DNA from: Planctomycetota bacterium
Lineage (GTDB): Bacteria; Planctomycetota; Planctomycetia; Planctomycetales; Planctomycetaceae
Direction: 5' to 3'
DNA: 7,066 bases
NCBI GenBank assembly: GCA_027622115.1
Contig: JAQBZS010000374.1
Location: 1 to 7,066 of the forward strand
This document shows, one piece after another, positions 1 through 6,919 of the stretch. The notes beneath the pieces were generated by a model that ran no database searches, was not told the DNA's origin, and saw only the letters and a list, made by a program, of their open reading frames with translations. Numbering within the stretch: position 1 is the stretch's first letter; every line of letters begins with the position of its first letter. A program made the translations under genes and the position numbers.

Positions 1-45
1 CCGTGATTCCTGCCCCAAGATTTTGACACCTACTTCGAGAAAATC

Positions 46-1260
46 ATGCCCAGCTGCGTACTCGCTTACTCCGGTGGATTGGACACGTCCGTCATTCTCG
101 GCTGGTTGCAAGACGAAGGCTACGATGTTCACGCCGTCTACGTGGACCTCGGTCAGCCGTGCGAAGACCGACAGGAAGTCCTCAAGAAAGCCCACAAATG
201 CGGTGCGAAGTCGGCTCAAGTCATCGACGTGCAAGAAGAGTTGTGCCGTGACTTTGCCTTCCCGGTCCTGCAATGGCAGGCGAAGTACGAGAACATTTAT
301 CTGCTCGGCACGTCCATCGCGCGGCCGCTGATTTCCAAAGTGTGCTTGCAGGTGGCTCGGGACGTGGGAGCCGATGCGTACGCTCACGGCGCGACCGGAA
401 AAGGCAACGACCAATGCCGTTTCCAATTGGCGGCGGAAGCTTTGGACCCCAACGTCAAGGTCATCGCTCCGTGGCGGATCAAGAAGTTTCGCGACGCGTT
501 TCCCGGTCGTACCGAGTTGCTGGCCTATTGCGCTCAGCACAAAATTCCCGTCAAGGCGTCTGCCGCGAAGCCGTATAGCTCAGACGAAAACTGCCTGCAT
601 ATCAGCTATGAAGCCGGCAACTTGGAAGACCCGGAAGTCTACGGTTGCGAACTCGTGGACTTCGGCATGACGGTCTCGCCCCAGGCCGCTCCCGACGAAA
701 TGGAACGCATCACCATCGGCTTCGAACACGGCGTGCCGGTGCAGCTCAACGGCGTCGCTAAGACCGCGCTGCAGATGGTCGGTGAACTCAACGCCATCGC
801 CGGGCGAAACGGGATCGGTCGCATCGACATCATCGAAAACCGCTTTGTTGGCATGAAGAGCCGTGGTGTGTACGAAGCTCCCGGCATGACGGTGCTCTAC
901 GCCGCCCATCAGTCGATCGAGCAACTCACGTTGGATCGAGACCTCACGCATCTGCGCGACCGTTTGGCTCCGGAAGTCGCCGAGATGGTGTACTACGGTT
1001 TCTGGTATGTGCCGAAGATGGACGCATTGCTGTCGTTCATCCGCGAAACACAGAAGCCGGTGACGGGCGAAGTGACACTCGGGCTCTACAAGGGCAACAC
1101 GATCGTCATCAGCCGCAACAGCCCGAACAGCCTGTACGACGCTGAAGTCGCCAGCATGGAAGGCGGCGGTTCGTACAACCAGGACGACGCGGAAGGCTTC
1201 CTGCGACTGATGGGTCTGCCAAGCCGAGTGCAGGGCATCGTCACGCCGCGACCGTATTAA
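46..1260 (+). CDS. argG: Argininosuccinate synthase (EC 6.3.4.5)
   Basis: This enzyme joins citrulline and aspartate using ATP to make argininosuccinate, the penultimate step of arginine synthesis in the cytoplasm. The 404-residue product matches the usual length of about 400. The N-terminal ATP pyrophosphatase loop AYSGGLDTSV is at residues 7-16, YLLGTSIARPLI at 85-96 and the substrate-binding HGATGKGNDQ at 114-123. All are canonical for the family. The residue after NDQ is Cys where many homologues have Val; this is next to, not within, the invariant residues. The ATG at 46 puts the SGGLDTS loop at the normal distance from the N terminus, and a weak GAGA lies 5 nt upstream. No other arginine gene is seen nearby, so it appears to stand alone here, although only 45 bases upstream are visible. 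Assignment is firm. Confidence 0.98.
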   Translation: MPSCVLAYSGGLDTSVILGWLQDEGYDVHAVYVDLGQPCEDRQEVLKKAHKCGAKSAQVIDVQEELCRDFAFPVLQWQAKYENIYLLGTSIARPLISKVCLQVARDVGADAYAHGATGKGNDQCRFQLAAEALDPNVKVIAPWRIKKFRDAFPGRTELLAYCAQHKIPVKASAAKPYSSDENCLHISYEAGNLEDPEVYGCELVDFGMTVSPQAAPDEMERITIGFEHGVPVQLNGVAKTALQMVGELNAIAGRNGIGRIDIIENRFVGMKSRGVYEAPGMTVLYAAHQSIEQLTLDRDLTHLRDRLAPEVAEMVYYGFWYVPKMDALLSFIRETQKPVTGEVTLGLYKGNTIVISRNSPNSLYDAEVASMEGGGSYNQDDAEGFLRLMGLPSRVQGIVTPRPY

Positions 1261-1293
1261 ACCGTTATCAGTGGCGCAGACGGTCAGGAAATT

Positions 1294-1329
1294 GGACGGA
1301 TCAGTCAGATCGGACGGATCAGTCCGATC
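1294..1329. repeat. 18-bp tandem duplication with embedded hairpin
   Basis: Two adjacent 18-bp copies (1294-1311 and 1312-1329) of GGACGGATCAGTC(A/C)GATC differ at a single base. The second copy together with the end of the first forms a perfect 8-bp inverted repeat, GATCGGAC (1308-1315) and GTCCGATC (1322-1329), with a 6-nt loop. It lies 33 bases after the argG stop. The hairpin could help end argG transcription, but no T-run follows, so a terminator role is only a possibility. The rest of the 1261-1521 gap holds no gene that I can support. Confidence 0.8.
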
Positions 1330-1521
1330 AATTGCCCGAGTTACCACCACCGGCTCACCTGCTTGACATTCGATCTCAGTTGACGGGATCTACGTTCCTG
1401 ATCTTGCGATTGTTCCGGTCATGCGTCCGCGCTTTCGGCACGCACGGGATCGAGCGTGTTCTCGTCGCGAATTCCCGCGCACGTCGGCAAATGCGCCCTA
1501 TATACGAGCGGAGATCTTTTG

Positions 1522-2736
1522 ATGAATCCGCTCGAAATGACATTCTGGATCAGCGTGACCGTCATCGCGTACGTCTATCTGGCGTATCCGTTGTTGGTTT
1601 GGGCGTTGTCGCGCCTGTTTCCCAGTGGCGACGGACGTCGGCAACCGTTCGTGTATCGCAACTCGGATGATTGGCCCTTTGTTTCGCTGGTGATTTCGGC
1701 ATATCGCGAAGAGTCGTCAATTCTCAGTCGCTTGGAAAACGCGATCCTATGCGACTACCCGGCCGACCGCTTCGAGATCATCGTCGGCGTCGATGGCAAC
1801 GAAGACCTCACGGGCGACCTGGTCCGCGAATTCAACGACCCGCGCGTCCGCCTGCTGCAATTCCCAGTGCGACGCGGTAAGGCCAGCGTTCTGAACGACG
1901 TGATTCCACAAGCACGCGGCGAAGTACTCATCCTGTCCGACGCCAATACGGACATGGAACCTTCAGCGATGCGAAAGCTAGTCCAGCACTTCTCGGACTC
2001 CACGGTCGGCGGCGTTTGCGGGCGACTGATTCTCAAGGACTCGACCACCGGATCCAACGTGGACGGGGCCTACTGGCGATACGAAAACTTTCTCAAGGAA
2101 TGCGAAGGCCGATTCGGTACGCTGCTGGGCATGAACGGAGCGATCTACGCCATCCGCAAGCCGCTGTACCAGCCGATTCCGGCCAACACGATTATCGATG
2201 ATTTCCTAATCGGCATGCGGATTCATCTGCGTGGTCAACGCTTGATCTATGAAGAATCAGCGGTCGCTCACGAGGAAACGGCACCGAGCATCTCGGGGGA
2301 ATTCCATCGACGAGCCCGCATAGGCGCCGGTGGATTCCAAAGCCTGCCGAAGCTGGCTCGACTACTGAATCCCTTCCGCGGTCGCATCGCGTTGGCATTC
2401 TGGTCGCACAAAGTCTTGCGCTGGTTCTGCCCCGTGTTGCTGCTGGCGGCGATGGCGTCAAACCTGCTTCTGGACAGCCCGCTGTATCACGGCCTGTTGG
2501 CGTTGCATGTTGGGTTCTACTTCTTGGCGGCCTCCGGTGTCGTGATTCGCCCACGTGGGGCCTTCGCACGACTCGTACGACTACCGACGATGTTCGTCAG
2601 CATGAATGCGGCGTTGGCAGTCGGATTCGTGCGCTTGATCGCCGGACGGCAAGGCGGCACCTGGAAACGCACCGTTCGAGAAAACGAATCGAACGTCGGC
2701 GCTTGCACGGTCGAACCGCACGAGGTGGCCCCATGA
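1522..2736 (+). CDS. Membrane-bound family 2 glycosyltransferase
   Basis: A processive-type GT2 enzyme of the hyaluronan/cellulose/poly-GlcNAc synthase type, expected to transfer sugars from nucleotide sugars at the inner face of the cytoplasmic membrane. The chosen ATG at 1522 has GGAG 8 nt upstream; an ATG at 1456 in the same frame lacks such a site and would add a 22-residue unconvincing leader. The 404-residue product has a hydrophobic segment at about 8-30, then a GT-A domain: PFVSLVISAYRE (52-63), GVDGNED (89-95), LSDANTD (138-144, the DxD-like metal site) and IIDDFLI (224-230, acceptor/base region). RRARIGAGG (263-271) stands where these synthases carry their Q/RxxRW-type motif. Hydrophobic segments follow at about 300-317, 322-342 and 355-375. 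Its stop overlaps the start of the next gene, so the two are probably cotranslated. The sugar and polymer cannot be named from sequence alone. Confidence 0.9.
   Translation: MNPLEMTFWISVTVIAYVYLAYPLLVWALSRLFPSGDGRRQPFVYRNSDDWPFVSLVISAYREESSILSRLENAILCDYPADRFEIIVGVDGNEDLTGDLVREFNDPRVRLLQFPVRRGKASVLNDVIPQARGEVLILSDANTDMEPSAMRKLVQHFSDSTVGGVCGRLILKDSTTGSNVDGAYWRYENFLKECEGRFGTLLGMNGAIYAIRKPLYQPIPANTIIDDFLIGMRIHLRGQRLIYEESAVAHEETAPSISGEFHRRARIGAGGFQSLPKLARLLNPFRGRIALAFWSHKVLRWFCPVLLLAAMASNLLLDSPLYHGLLALHVGFYFLAASGVVIRPRGAFARLVRLPTMFVSMNAALAVGFVRLIAGRQGGTWKRTVRENESNVGACTVEPHEVAP
2722..2736 (+). promoter_or_regulatory. Ribosome binding site and ATGA stop/start overlap
   Basis: GAGG at 2722-2725 precedes the ATG at 2733 by 7 nt. 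The TGA at 2734-2736 that ends the glycosyltransferase shares two bases with this ATG. This arrangement is typical of translational coupling and fixes the start of the second gene. Confidence 0.75.
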
Positions 2737-3923
2737 GCCAACTAGCTTGGATCTTCTTGGCGGTCGCGGTAACGGCAAGTCTTATCGCGTCACTCGCTGT
2801 GTACACGCTGATGATTCGCCGACGTAACATGCATATCTGGTTGCCGACCTATTTTCGCAACGCGCGCTTATCGGCGCGATCACGGACAACGGCATCGCGT
2901 GACGAACCGCTCGACGTTTTCATCGCTGTCTGCGACCACTACGAACCGGAAGCCGCACACGCGGATCCCGCCACTGCACTCGGTCGTGTCGAACGCTGGC
3001 GAGACGAATACCCCACACTGGTCGATCCGTTTCGCGATTCGAGTGGTCGAGTCCCACAGCACACGTTCTTTTTCCCACAAGATCAGTATCGCCCGGAATA
3101 CCTCGACGTCTTGGCGGAATTGTGCGAAGCCGGTTACGGCGATGTCGATATCCACTTACACCACGACAACGACACGGAAGACGGTTTGCGGGACAAACTG
3201 GCTGGATTCCGCGATACGCTCCATCACCGCCACAACTTGCTTCGCCGAGATCCCGAGACCGGGGAGATTGTCTACGGGTTCATCCACGGGAATTGGGCGT
3301 TGTGCAATTCACGGCCGGACGGTCGCTGGTGCGGCGTCAATCGCGAGATTCCGATCTTGCGGGAAACCGGCTGCTACGCCGACTTCACGATGCCGTCCGC
3401 GCCCAGCGATGCCCAAACGACAACAATCAACAGTATTTACTACGCATTCGACAACGGAGACCGACCGAAGGCACATGACCAGGGGCTCCGCGCGCGGGTC
3501 GGCCAGTACGCTCCCAGTGACGGGCTGTTGATGATTCAAGGCCCGTTGCGGCTGGATTGGAAGACTCGGAGATTCGGCGTCGTCCCGCGCACCGAAAATG
3601 GTGATTTGCACGGGACGCGGCCGCCGTCAATCGACCGCTTTCGCCACTGGCTGAATGCACGAGTCCACGTGGAAGGTCGACCGAATTGGGCCTTTGTGAA
3701 ACTGCATACACACGGTTGTAAGCCTCGCAATATCAATACGCTGCTGGGACCGGACGTCGCTCGCTTTCACTCTGATCTTGCGAACTACGCCAACGGTCGA
3801 GACGGCTTTCGCTACCACTACGTAACAGCTTGGGAAATGGCAAACATCGTGCATGCCGCCGAGCGTCAAGAAGCGGATTGGCAATCGGTCATCGAAAGCG
3901 GGATAGGTTGCGTCACGCGCTGA
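2733..3923 (+). CDS. Membrane-anchored polysaccharide-deacetylase-like protein
   Basis: A 396-residue protein with one N-terminal membrane anchor (about residues 4-27, followed by an RRR stretch), leaving the rest as a single soluble domain. The ATG at 2733 overlaps the stop of the glycosyltransferase gene (ATGA) and has GAGG 7 nt upstream; a more upstream in-frame ATG at 2703 lies inside that gene and would put charged residues before the anchor. Striking motifs are CDHYEP (67-72), TFFFP (111-115), DVDIHLHHDND (137-147), YGFIHGNWALCNS (181-193), FTMPSAPSDAQ (218-228) and KLHTHG (323-328). The Asp/His-rich motifs on predicted strand ends resemble the metal site of NodB-type carbohydrate esterases, so a glycan deacetylase or hydrolase role is likely but inferred. 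Coupling to a GT2 enzyme supports a job in modifying the glycan that enzyme makes. Exact activity unknown. Confidence 0.85.
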   Translation: MSQLAWIFLAVAVTASLIASLAVYTLMIRRRNMHIWLPTYFRNARLSARSRTTASRDEPLDVFIAVCDHYEPEAAHADPATALGRVERWRDEYPTLVDPFRDSSGRVPQHTFFFPQDQYRPEYLDVLAELCEAGYGDVDIHLHHDNDTEDGLRDKLAGFRDTLHHRHNLLRRDPETGEIVYGFIHGNWALCNSRPDGRWCGVNREIPILRETGCYADFTMPSAPSDAQTTTINSIYYAFDNGDRPKAHDQGLRARVGQYAPSDGLLMIQGPLRLDWKTRRFGVVPRTENGDLHGTRPPSIDRFRHWLNARVHVEGRPNWAFVKLHTHGCKPRNINTLLGPDVARFHSDLANYANGRDGFRYHYVTAWEMANIVHAAERQEADWQSVIESGIGCVTR

Positions 3924-3937
3924 AAAACAGCTTGCGA

Positions 3938-4090
3938 ATTAGCCGTTTGGGCGCTAGCCCCGGTTTTCGGATCGTTCACACGTGTACGCCTTGAGCTGAC
4001 GGTTAAGCGAGATGTGAATGCAGTTTCGAACGAAAGAGCTGGTCTTCCACACATCACTCTCGAACCGTGGCTAGCGCCAAAACGGCTAAT
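3938..4090. repeat. 153-bp element bounded by 28-bp inverted repeats
   Basis: The left arm (3938-3965, beginning ATTAGCCGTTTGGGCGCTAG) and the reverse complement of the right arm (4063-4090, beginning ATTAGCCGTTTTGGCGCTAG) agree at 26 of 28 positions. The 97-bp interior has no convincing coding frame. It lies between the deacetylase-like gene and the next gene, 14 bases after the stop. Sequences of the form AACCGNGGCTAGCGCC-AACGGCTAAT are, as I recall, recurrent intergenic repeats in Pirellulaceae genomes, but I could not verify this. It may be two convergent copies of such a repeat or a small non-autonomous mobile element. In RNA the arms could pair and block read-through, though no T-run follows. 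Confidence 0.85.
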
Positions 4091-4139
4091 GAATGATCCG
4101 GGCCAGCCTCCGATCCCTGCCCCCTAACGGAACAGATTC

Positions 4140-5327
4140 GTGTCACAATACACAGCAACCATGATGCCGACCGCATTCCCTCACCACGCTTACGATCTTT
4201 CCGCAGGTTATCGACAATACGTGCGAACCCTTAGACTCGTGAGAGCCTCGTCCGCTGCCTATTGCGTGCTCATGCTGATGCTGTGGGCCTTGATCGGCTT
4301 GGCGTCGGAGTCTTGGTGGGTCAGCCACGTGCTGACTTATCTACCACGAGTTCCGTATCTTATCGTTCCCATCGCGTTGATCGGCTTTGCCTGGAGGTTC
4401 CATCGGAAATCGATGTGGTTCAACTTGGTTTCGATCGGCATCGTGATCGGCCCGATCATGGACTTGAGACTCACTCTCGCTTCCTTGCAGACGCCAGCTA
4501 AGGGCTTGAATGTCAAAGTCGTAAGCTGCAACGTGCAGAATCACCAACCGGTGTTTTCGAAAGTATTGACTGAAATCAGCAGCCTGAACCCGGAGATCGT
4601 CGCACTCCAAGAATCGACTCCGCATCACGAACTGCTCCGGAAGTATTTTCAGAAGTGGAATTCGGCGAGCCACGGTCGGTTGTGGGTCGGCTCGAAGCAT
4701 CCCGTGAGATTAATCGGTCATTGCACACCGGATTTCTCGCATCGAACGTGTGCCCTGGCCGTCGAAGTGCAGGCACCTTCGGGATCGTATTTGGTCTTTA
4801 ACGTCCATCTGATGACGGCTCGGCATGCACTTACGGAATTGAGCATCCCCAATCTGCTGAATGGGCATGCGGCCGAGGTGATCGGCAATCACACTCACAA
4901 TCGTGGGACGGAATCCGGAAACGTGCGTGCTTTCGTCTTTCATCATGCACAGCGATTGGAATTGCCATACATCATCGTTGGTGACTTCAACACACCGTCG
5001 AGCAGTAGCTTGTATCGTGACACATGGGGTGATCTGACAAACGCCTTTGACGTGGCTGGAATGGGTTATGGCTACACGTCTCCGTGTGCCAACCACCGCT
5101 TCTGGTTGAACAATACTCCGTGGCTGCGGATCGACCACATTCTGGTCAGCCCCGAATGCGGAGTGCGCAGTTGCCGGATCGGCGAAAGTGACGGATCCGA
5201 TCACCGTCTCATCTCGGCTCGCGTAACCATCCCAGTCACGGAAAGGCGGCCCAACGGCGAATTAACGCAAAAAGCACGTTTGCCCGGCAAGCTGGTCGGC
5301 ACTCCGAAACCACGTTTTCGATACTGA
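4140..5327 (+). CDS. Membrane-bound endonuclease/exonuclease/phosphatase family protein
   Basis: A 395-residue protein with an N-terminal membrane region (hydrophobic segments at about 38-57, 68-85 and 93-107) followed by an EEP-fold catalytic domain starting near residue 123. The catalytic motifs are all present: SCNVQ with metal/phosphate Asn131, ALQES with Glu158, NVHL with His223, GDFN at 281-284, RIDHIL with Asp332 and SDH at 353-355. Proteins of this layout, YafD-like in architecture, act on phosphodiesters; whether this one cuts nucleic acid, lipid head groups or another phosphate ester cannot be decided. The domain probably faces the periplasm or cytoplasm depending on the number of membrane passes. 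The start is a GTG with GGA 8 nt upstream; ATG codons at 4161 and 4164 lack a ribosome site and are the alternatives. It sits alone, separated from its left neighbour by the inverted-repeat element and from decayed DNA on its right. Confidence 0.9.
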   Translation: MSQYTATMMPTAFPHHAYDLSAGYRQYVRTLRLVRASSAAYCVLMLMLWALIGLASESWWVSHVLTYLPRVPYLIVPIALIGFAWRFHRKSMWFNLVSIGIVIGPIMDLRLTLASLQTPAKGLNVKVVSCNVQNHQPVFSKVLTEISSLNPEIVALQESTPHHELLRKYFQKWNSASHGRLWVGSKHPVRLIGHCTPDFSHRTCALAVEVQAPSGSYLVFNVHLMTARHALTELSIPNLLNGHAAEVIGNHTHNRGTESGNVRAFVFHHAQRLELPYIIVGDFNTPSSSSLYRDTWGDLTNAFDVAGMGYGYTSPCANHRFWLNNTPWLRIDHILVSPECGVRSCRIGESDGSDHRLISARVTIPVTERRPNGELTQKARLPGKLVGTPKPRFRY

Positions 5328-5393
5328 TCCTGGAGGTCTACTACCGGTACTTGCAGTAGTCGCGGTTCCGCCCAACCGTCTGGCGACGGTTAG

Positions 5394-5522
5394 TCACGGA
5401 AGATCCAACTGATAACTGCGGCGCACTGTGGAGTTGCCGAGAAAAGAGACCTGCGCCTTTGGTCCTTCTCGCTCGATAGCCGCCGACAATCGAGCGACAA
5501 CGTCTAAGCGTTTCGGCGTAAG
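5394..5522 (-). other. Coding-like 43-codon tail, possible gene remnant
   Basis: Reading the minus strand from 5522 gives a frame with protein-like composition, including RLDVVARLSAAIEREG and the ending YQLDLP, followed by TGA at 5394-5396. It is shifted relative to the methyltransferase fragment that ends just upstream on the same strand. It has no start codon of its own, and I do not recognise the family. It could be the C-terminal remnant of another gene joined to the methyltransferase piece, or simply chance. No firm call. Confidence 0.3.
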
Positions 5523-6001
5523 TTTCCGCGTTGGTGGTTGTGAACGCTAAACGCTTGGCATGGTGGGCCGCCGAGCAACACGTCCAGTTCACCAGGCACG
5601 ATGTCGCCGGCATCAAGGAAGTCATCACCGGTGATGTCTTGGATCCGCCCGTCGATGAACGCGGTTTTCGGGTGGTTTTCCTTGAAGGTCTTGGCTGCGA
5701 GTTCGTCAAAGTCGTTTGCCGCTACGGCTTGGAAGCCTGCTTGCCGGAAGCCTTCAGTGAGTCCGCCAGCCCCGGCGAACAGATCAATCGTAGTGAATTT
5801 GGTTTTTGCCACCGGTAAACAGCCTTGTTTTCGTGTCGAGCTTCGCGAGATTGTAGCAAATTGCGTCAGATCAGCTCGCGCTCCCAGTCATCTTCACACG
5901 TTTGGCCACGAACCAAACGATTTTTCCGGTTAAGTCACGGTTTTCCGAGAAGAACCAACATGCGAACGAAATTTCGCGGATGGTGGGGTCAGGTCTCTTT
6001 T
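5442..6001. repeat. 12-bp inverted pair flanking the methyltransferase fragment
   Basis: AAAAGAGACCTG at 5442-5453 and its exact reverse complement CAGGTCTCTTTT at 5990-6001 enclose the methyltransferase fragment. A 12-bp match is only modestly unusual by chance in a window this size. The right copy belongs to GGGGTCAGGTCTCTTTT, and GGGGTCAG-type motifs are, from memory, common around REP/IS200-like repeats. The two copies may be termini or scars of a lost element, but no transposase is present. Confidence 0.4.
5504..5812 (-). pseudogene. C5 cytosine DNA methyltransferase, N-terminal fragment
   Basis: This 102-residue frame is the beginning of a Dcm-type enzyme that would transfer a methyl group from S-adenosylmethionine to cytosine C5 in DNA. 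Motif I is seen as DLFAGAGGLTEGF (residues 10-22, cofactor binding) and motif IV as GGPPCQAFSVHNHQRG (80-95), including the catalytic Pro-Cys. Family similarity stops abruptly after NHQRG and the frame ends seven residues later. Motif VI (ENV), motif VIII, the target recognition domain and motifs IX-X are absent, so about three quarters of a normal 330-400-residue enzyme is missing and it cannot be active. The start is a GTG at 5812 with a weak AAGG about 10 nt upstream. No partner restriction endonuclease is visible. The intact first two motifs suggest fairly recent truncation. Confidence 0.88.
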
Positions 6002-6104
6002 ACATCCTTACCTGACTTGTTGGCGAAATTGAAGGACGGAACAGTAAGCCGATGCCCCGAGACATCACCATGAAACAGCTTCAAATTGTGACCGCCGTCT
6101 GGGC
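5813..6104. other. Non-coding stretch between gene fragments
   Basis: No frame here has convincing protein character. It presumably contained the promoter of the minus-strand methyltransferase on its left side. On the right it holds the GGGGTCAGGTCTCTTTT motif and hairpin at 5988-6016. A near match to CGGTTAGTCACGG (5387-5399) occurs at 5927-5940 with one extra A, on the other side of the methyltransferase fragment. Otherwise I see nothing. Confidence 0.5.
5988..6016. repeat. Hairpin GTCAGGT/ACCTGAC within GGGGTCAG-type motif
   Basis: GTCAGGT (5988-5994) and ACCTGAC (6010-6016) form a perfect 7-bp stem around a 15-nt, pyrimidine-rich loop. The left arm overlaps the 12-bp inverted-pair copy. 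The structure resembles a REP-like or IS200-type foldback end; that comparison is from memory and is not proven here. Confidence 0.5.
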
Positions 6105-6557
6105 ATGAGCTGCAAACCTAAGTTGCGAAGATCTCCGGTACGCGACTTCCAATCAGAGCCGTGCCTTCCGTTGATGTTCCGGTTCAGATCTGCGGAGGCG
6201 AGAGGCCGCACGCGGCGTCTGCCCGAGCCGTTTCTGCGTCGCTGCGTGTATCACCACATCGTGTTCGATGACGTGCTGCTGGAGAAGATCGTCGAGAAAT
6301 GCAAGGACTTGTACGAGGGGCTGAACGATGACTTGGTCGCGTTGGCGGTCAAGCGGTTCCTCAATCTGCGCGATCGCGACTTGCGTAAGATCCCGGCGAC
6401 CAGCGAGTTGCTGTCCTGGTTGAAGGTGCTGGCCAAGGCGCTCGGGTCGGAACCCGAAGTGCTGCGGGAGAAGCTCGCCGATCCCAAGCGACTCAAGAAA
6501 CTGCCGTATCTGGGCGTGCTGCTCAAAGACCATCAGGACGTTCACGAACTGTCGTGA
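6105..6557 (+). pseudogene. MoxR-type AAA ATPase, C-terminal fragment
   Basis: Only the end of a MoxR-like AAA ATPase is present. MoxR proteins act as chaperone-like ATPases in maturation of complexes, often with VWA proteins. Recognisable residues start at about residue 39 of this frame (base 6219) with LPEPFLRRCVYHHIVF, which covers the arginine-finger/sensor region, and continue through VKRFLNLRDRDLRKIPATSE and LLSWLKVLAKALG (103-114, sensor 2 and lid). The last part, to KDHQDVHELS, looks like a normal C terminus. Walker A, Walker B and sensor 1 are missing. The first ~38 residues after the ATG at 6105 are Arg-rich, unlike the family and probably not translated sequence. An intact protein would be about 280-330 residues, so this piece cannot bind ATP. 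No VWA-domain partner gene is in the window. Confidence 0.8.
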
Positions 6558-6682
6558 ACGACGGTGTTTGATCTCGCCCGATTTGCGGTCGCGCGAACCA
6601 CAACCGGCTCCGACAGATCGAATCTTCCGCAAACCTGAAACGTACGGCCGGATCCCGCCTCACGCTCTTCACGATTGGTTCC

Positions 6683-6808
6683 ATGTCCGTTCCGAAAGTC
6701 GCCATCGTCCGCCGGTCGAATGTTGGCAAAAGCTCGATCTTCGATTGGCTGTCGCAAAAACGAATCGCCATTGTCGATCCCACTGTCGGCGTCATTCGCG
6801 ACCCGTGA
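6683..6808 (+). pseudogene. der: GTPase Der (EngA), decayed N-terminal fragment
   Basis: Der is an essential double-GTPase of ribosome (50S) assembly, normally about 440-490 residues. Here 41 codons from the ATG at 6683 follow its N terminus: MSVPKVAIV, then RRSNVGKSSIF where the family has GRPNVGKSS, then KRIAIVDPTVGVIRD where the family has DPTAGVTRD. A stop (6806-6808) follows at once. The first P-loop Gly is replaced by Arg and the Pro by Ser. Just past the stop, a shift of frame gives VTPL, close to what Der would continue with, so a small indel seems to have caused the stop. Beyond about 6825 no Der similarity is seen, and the second G domain and KH-like domain are absent. No ribosome site is evident. 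A functional der must lie elsewhere in the genome. Confidence 0.82.
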
Positions 6809-6919
6809 CGCCGCTGGCCGATCGATCGAGACTGAATCTATCACGTATCTCGCGCCAGTTGCAGAACGTTCGAGAAACCGTGCTGCGAGTCGAGTGCGCG
6901 ACGGGGTTCGCCTCTCTGT

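Noticed and set aside
580..1350. Long (256-codon) minus-strand open frame opposite argG
   Set aside because: It lies almost entirely antisense to a clearly conserved argG and has the His/Asp/Val-rich composition typical of a shadow of GC-rich coding sequence. No family signal.
1363..1368. TTGACA as a possible -35 box upstream of the glycosyltransferase
   Set aside because: No acceptable -10 hexamer occurs at 16-18 bp; the nearest candidates such as GATCTA match poorly. Promoters of planctomycetes cannot be assigned on this basis.
1332..1670. Plus-strand open frame before and overlapping the glycosyltransferase
   Set aside because: Arg-rich without recognisable motifs, and it runs out of frame into the well-supported glycosyltransferase.
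5374..5391. AACCGT-loop-ACGGTT hairpin after the EEP-family gene as a terminator
   Set aside because: Only a 6-bp stem, with no T-run on either side. It could be chance.
5531..5818. Plus-strand open frame over the methyltransferase fragment
   Set aside because: The minus strand carries clear methyltransferase motifs I and IV, so this is its shadow.
6153..6632. Minus-strand open frame (159 codons) opposite the MoxR piece
   Set aside because: Gln/Arg-rich shadow of the plus-strand MoxR sequence with no motifs.
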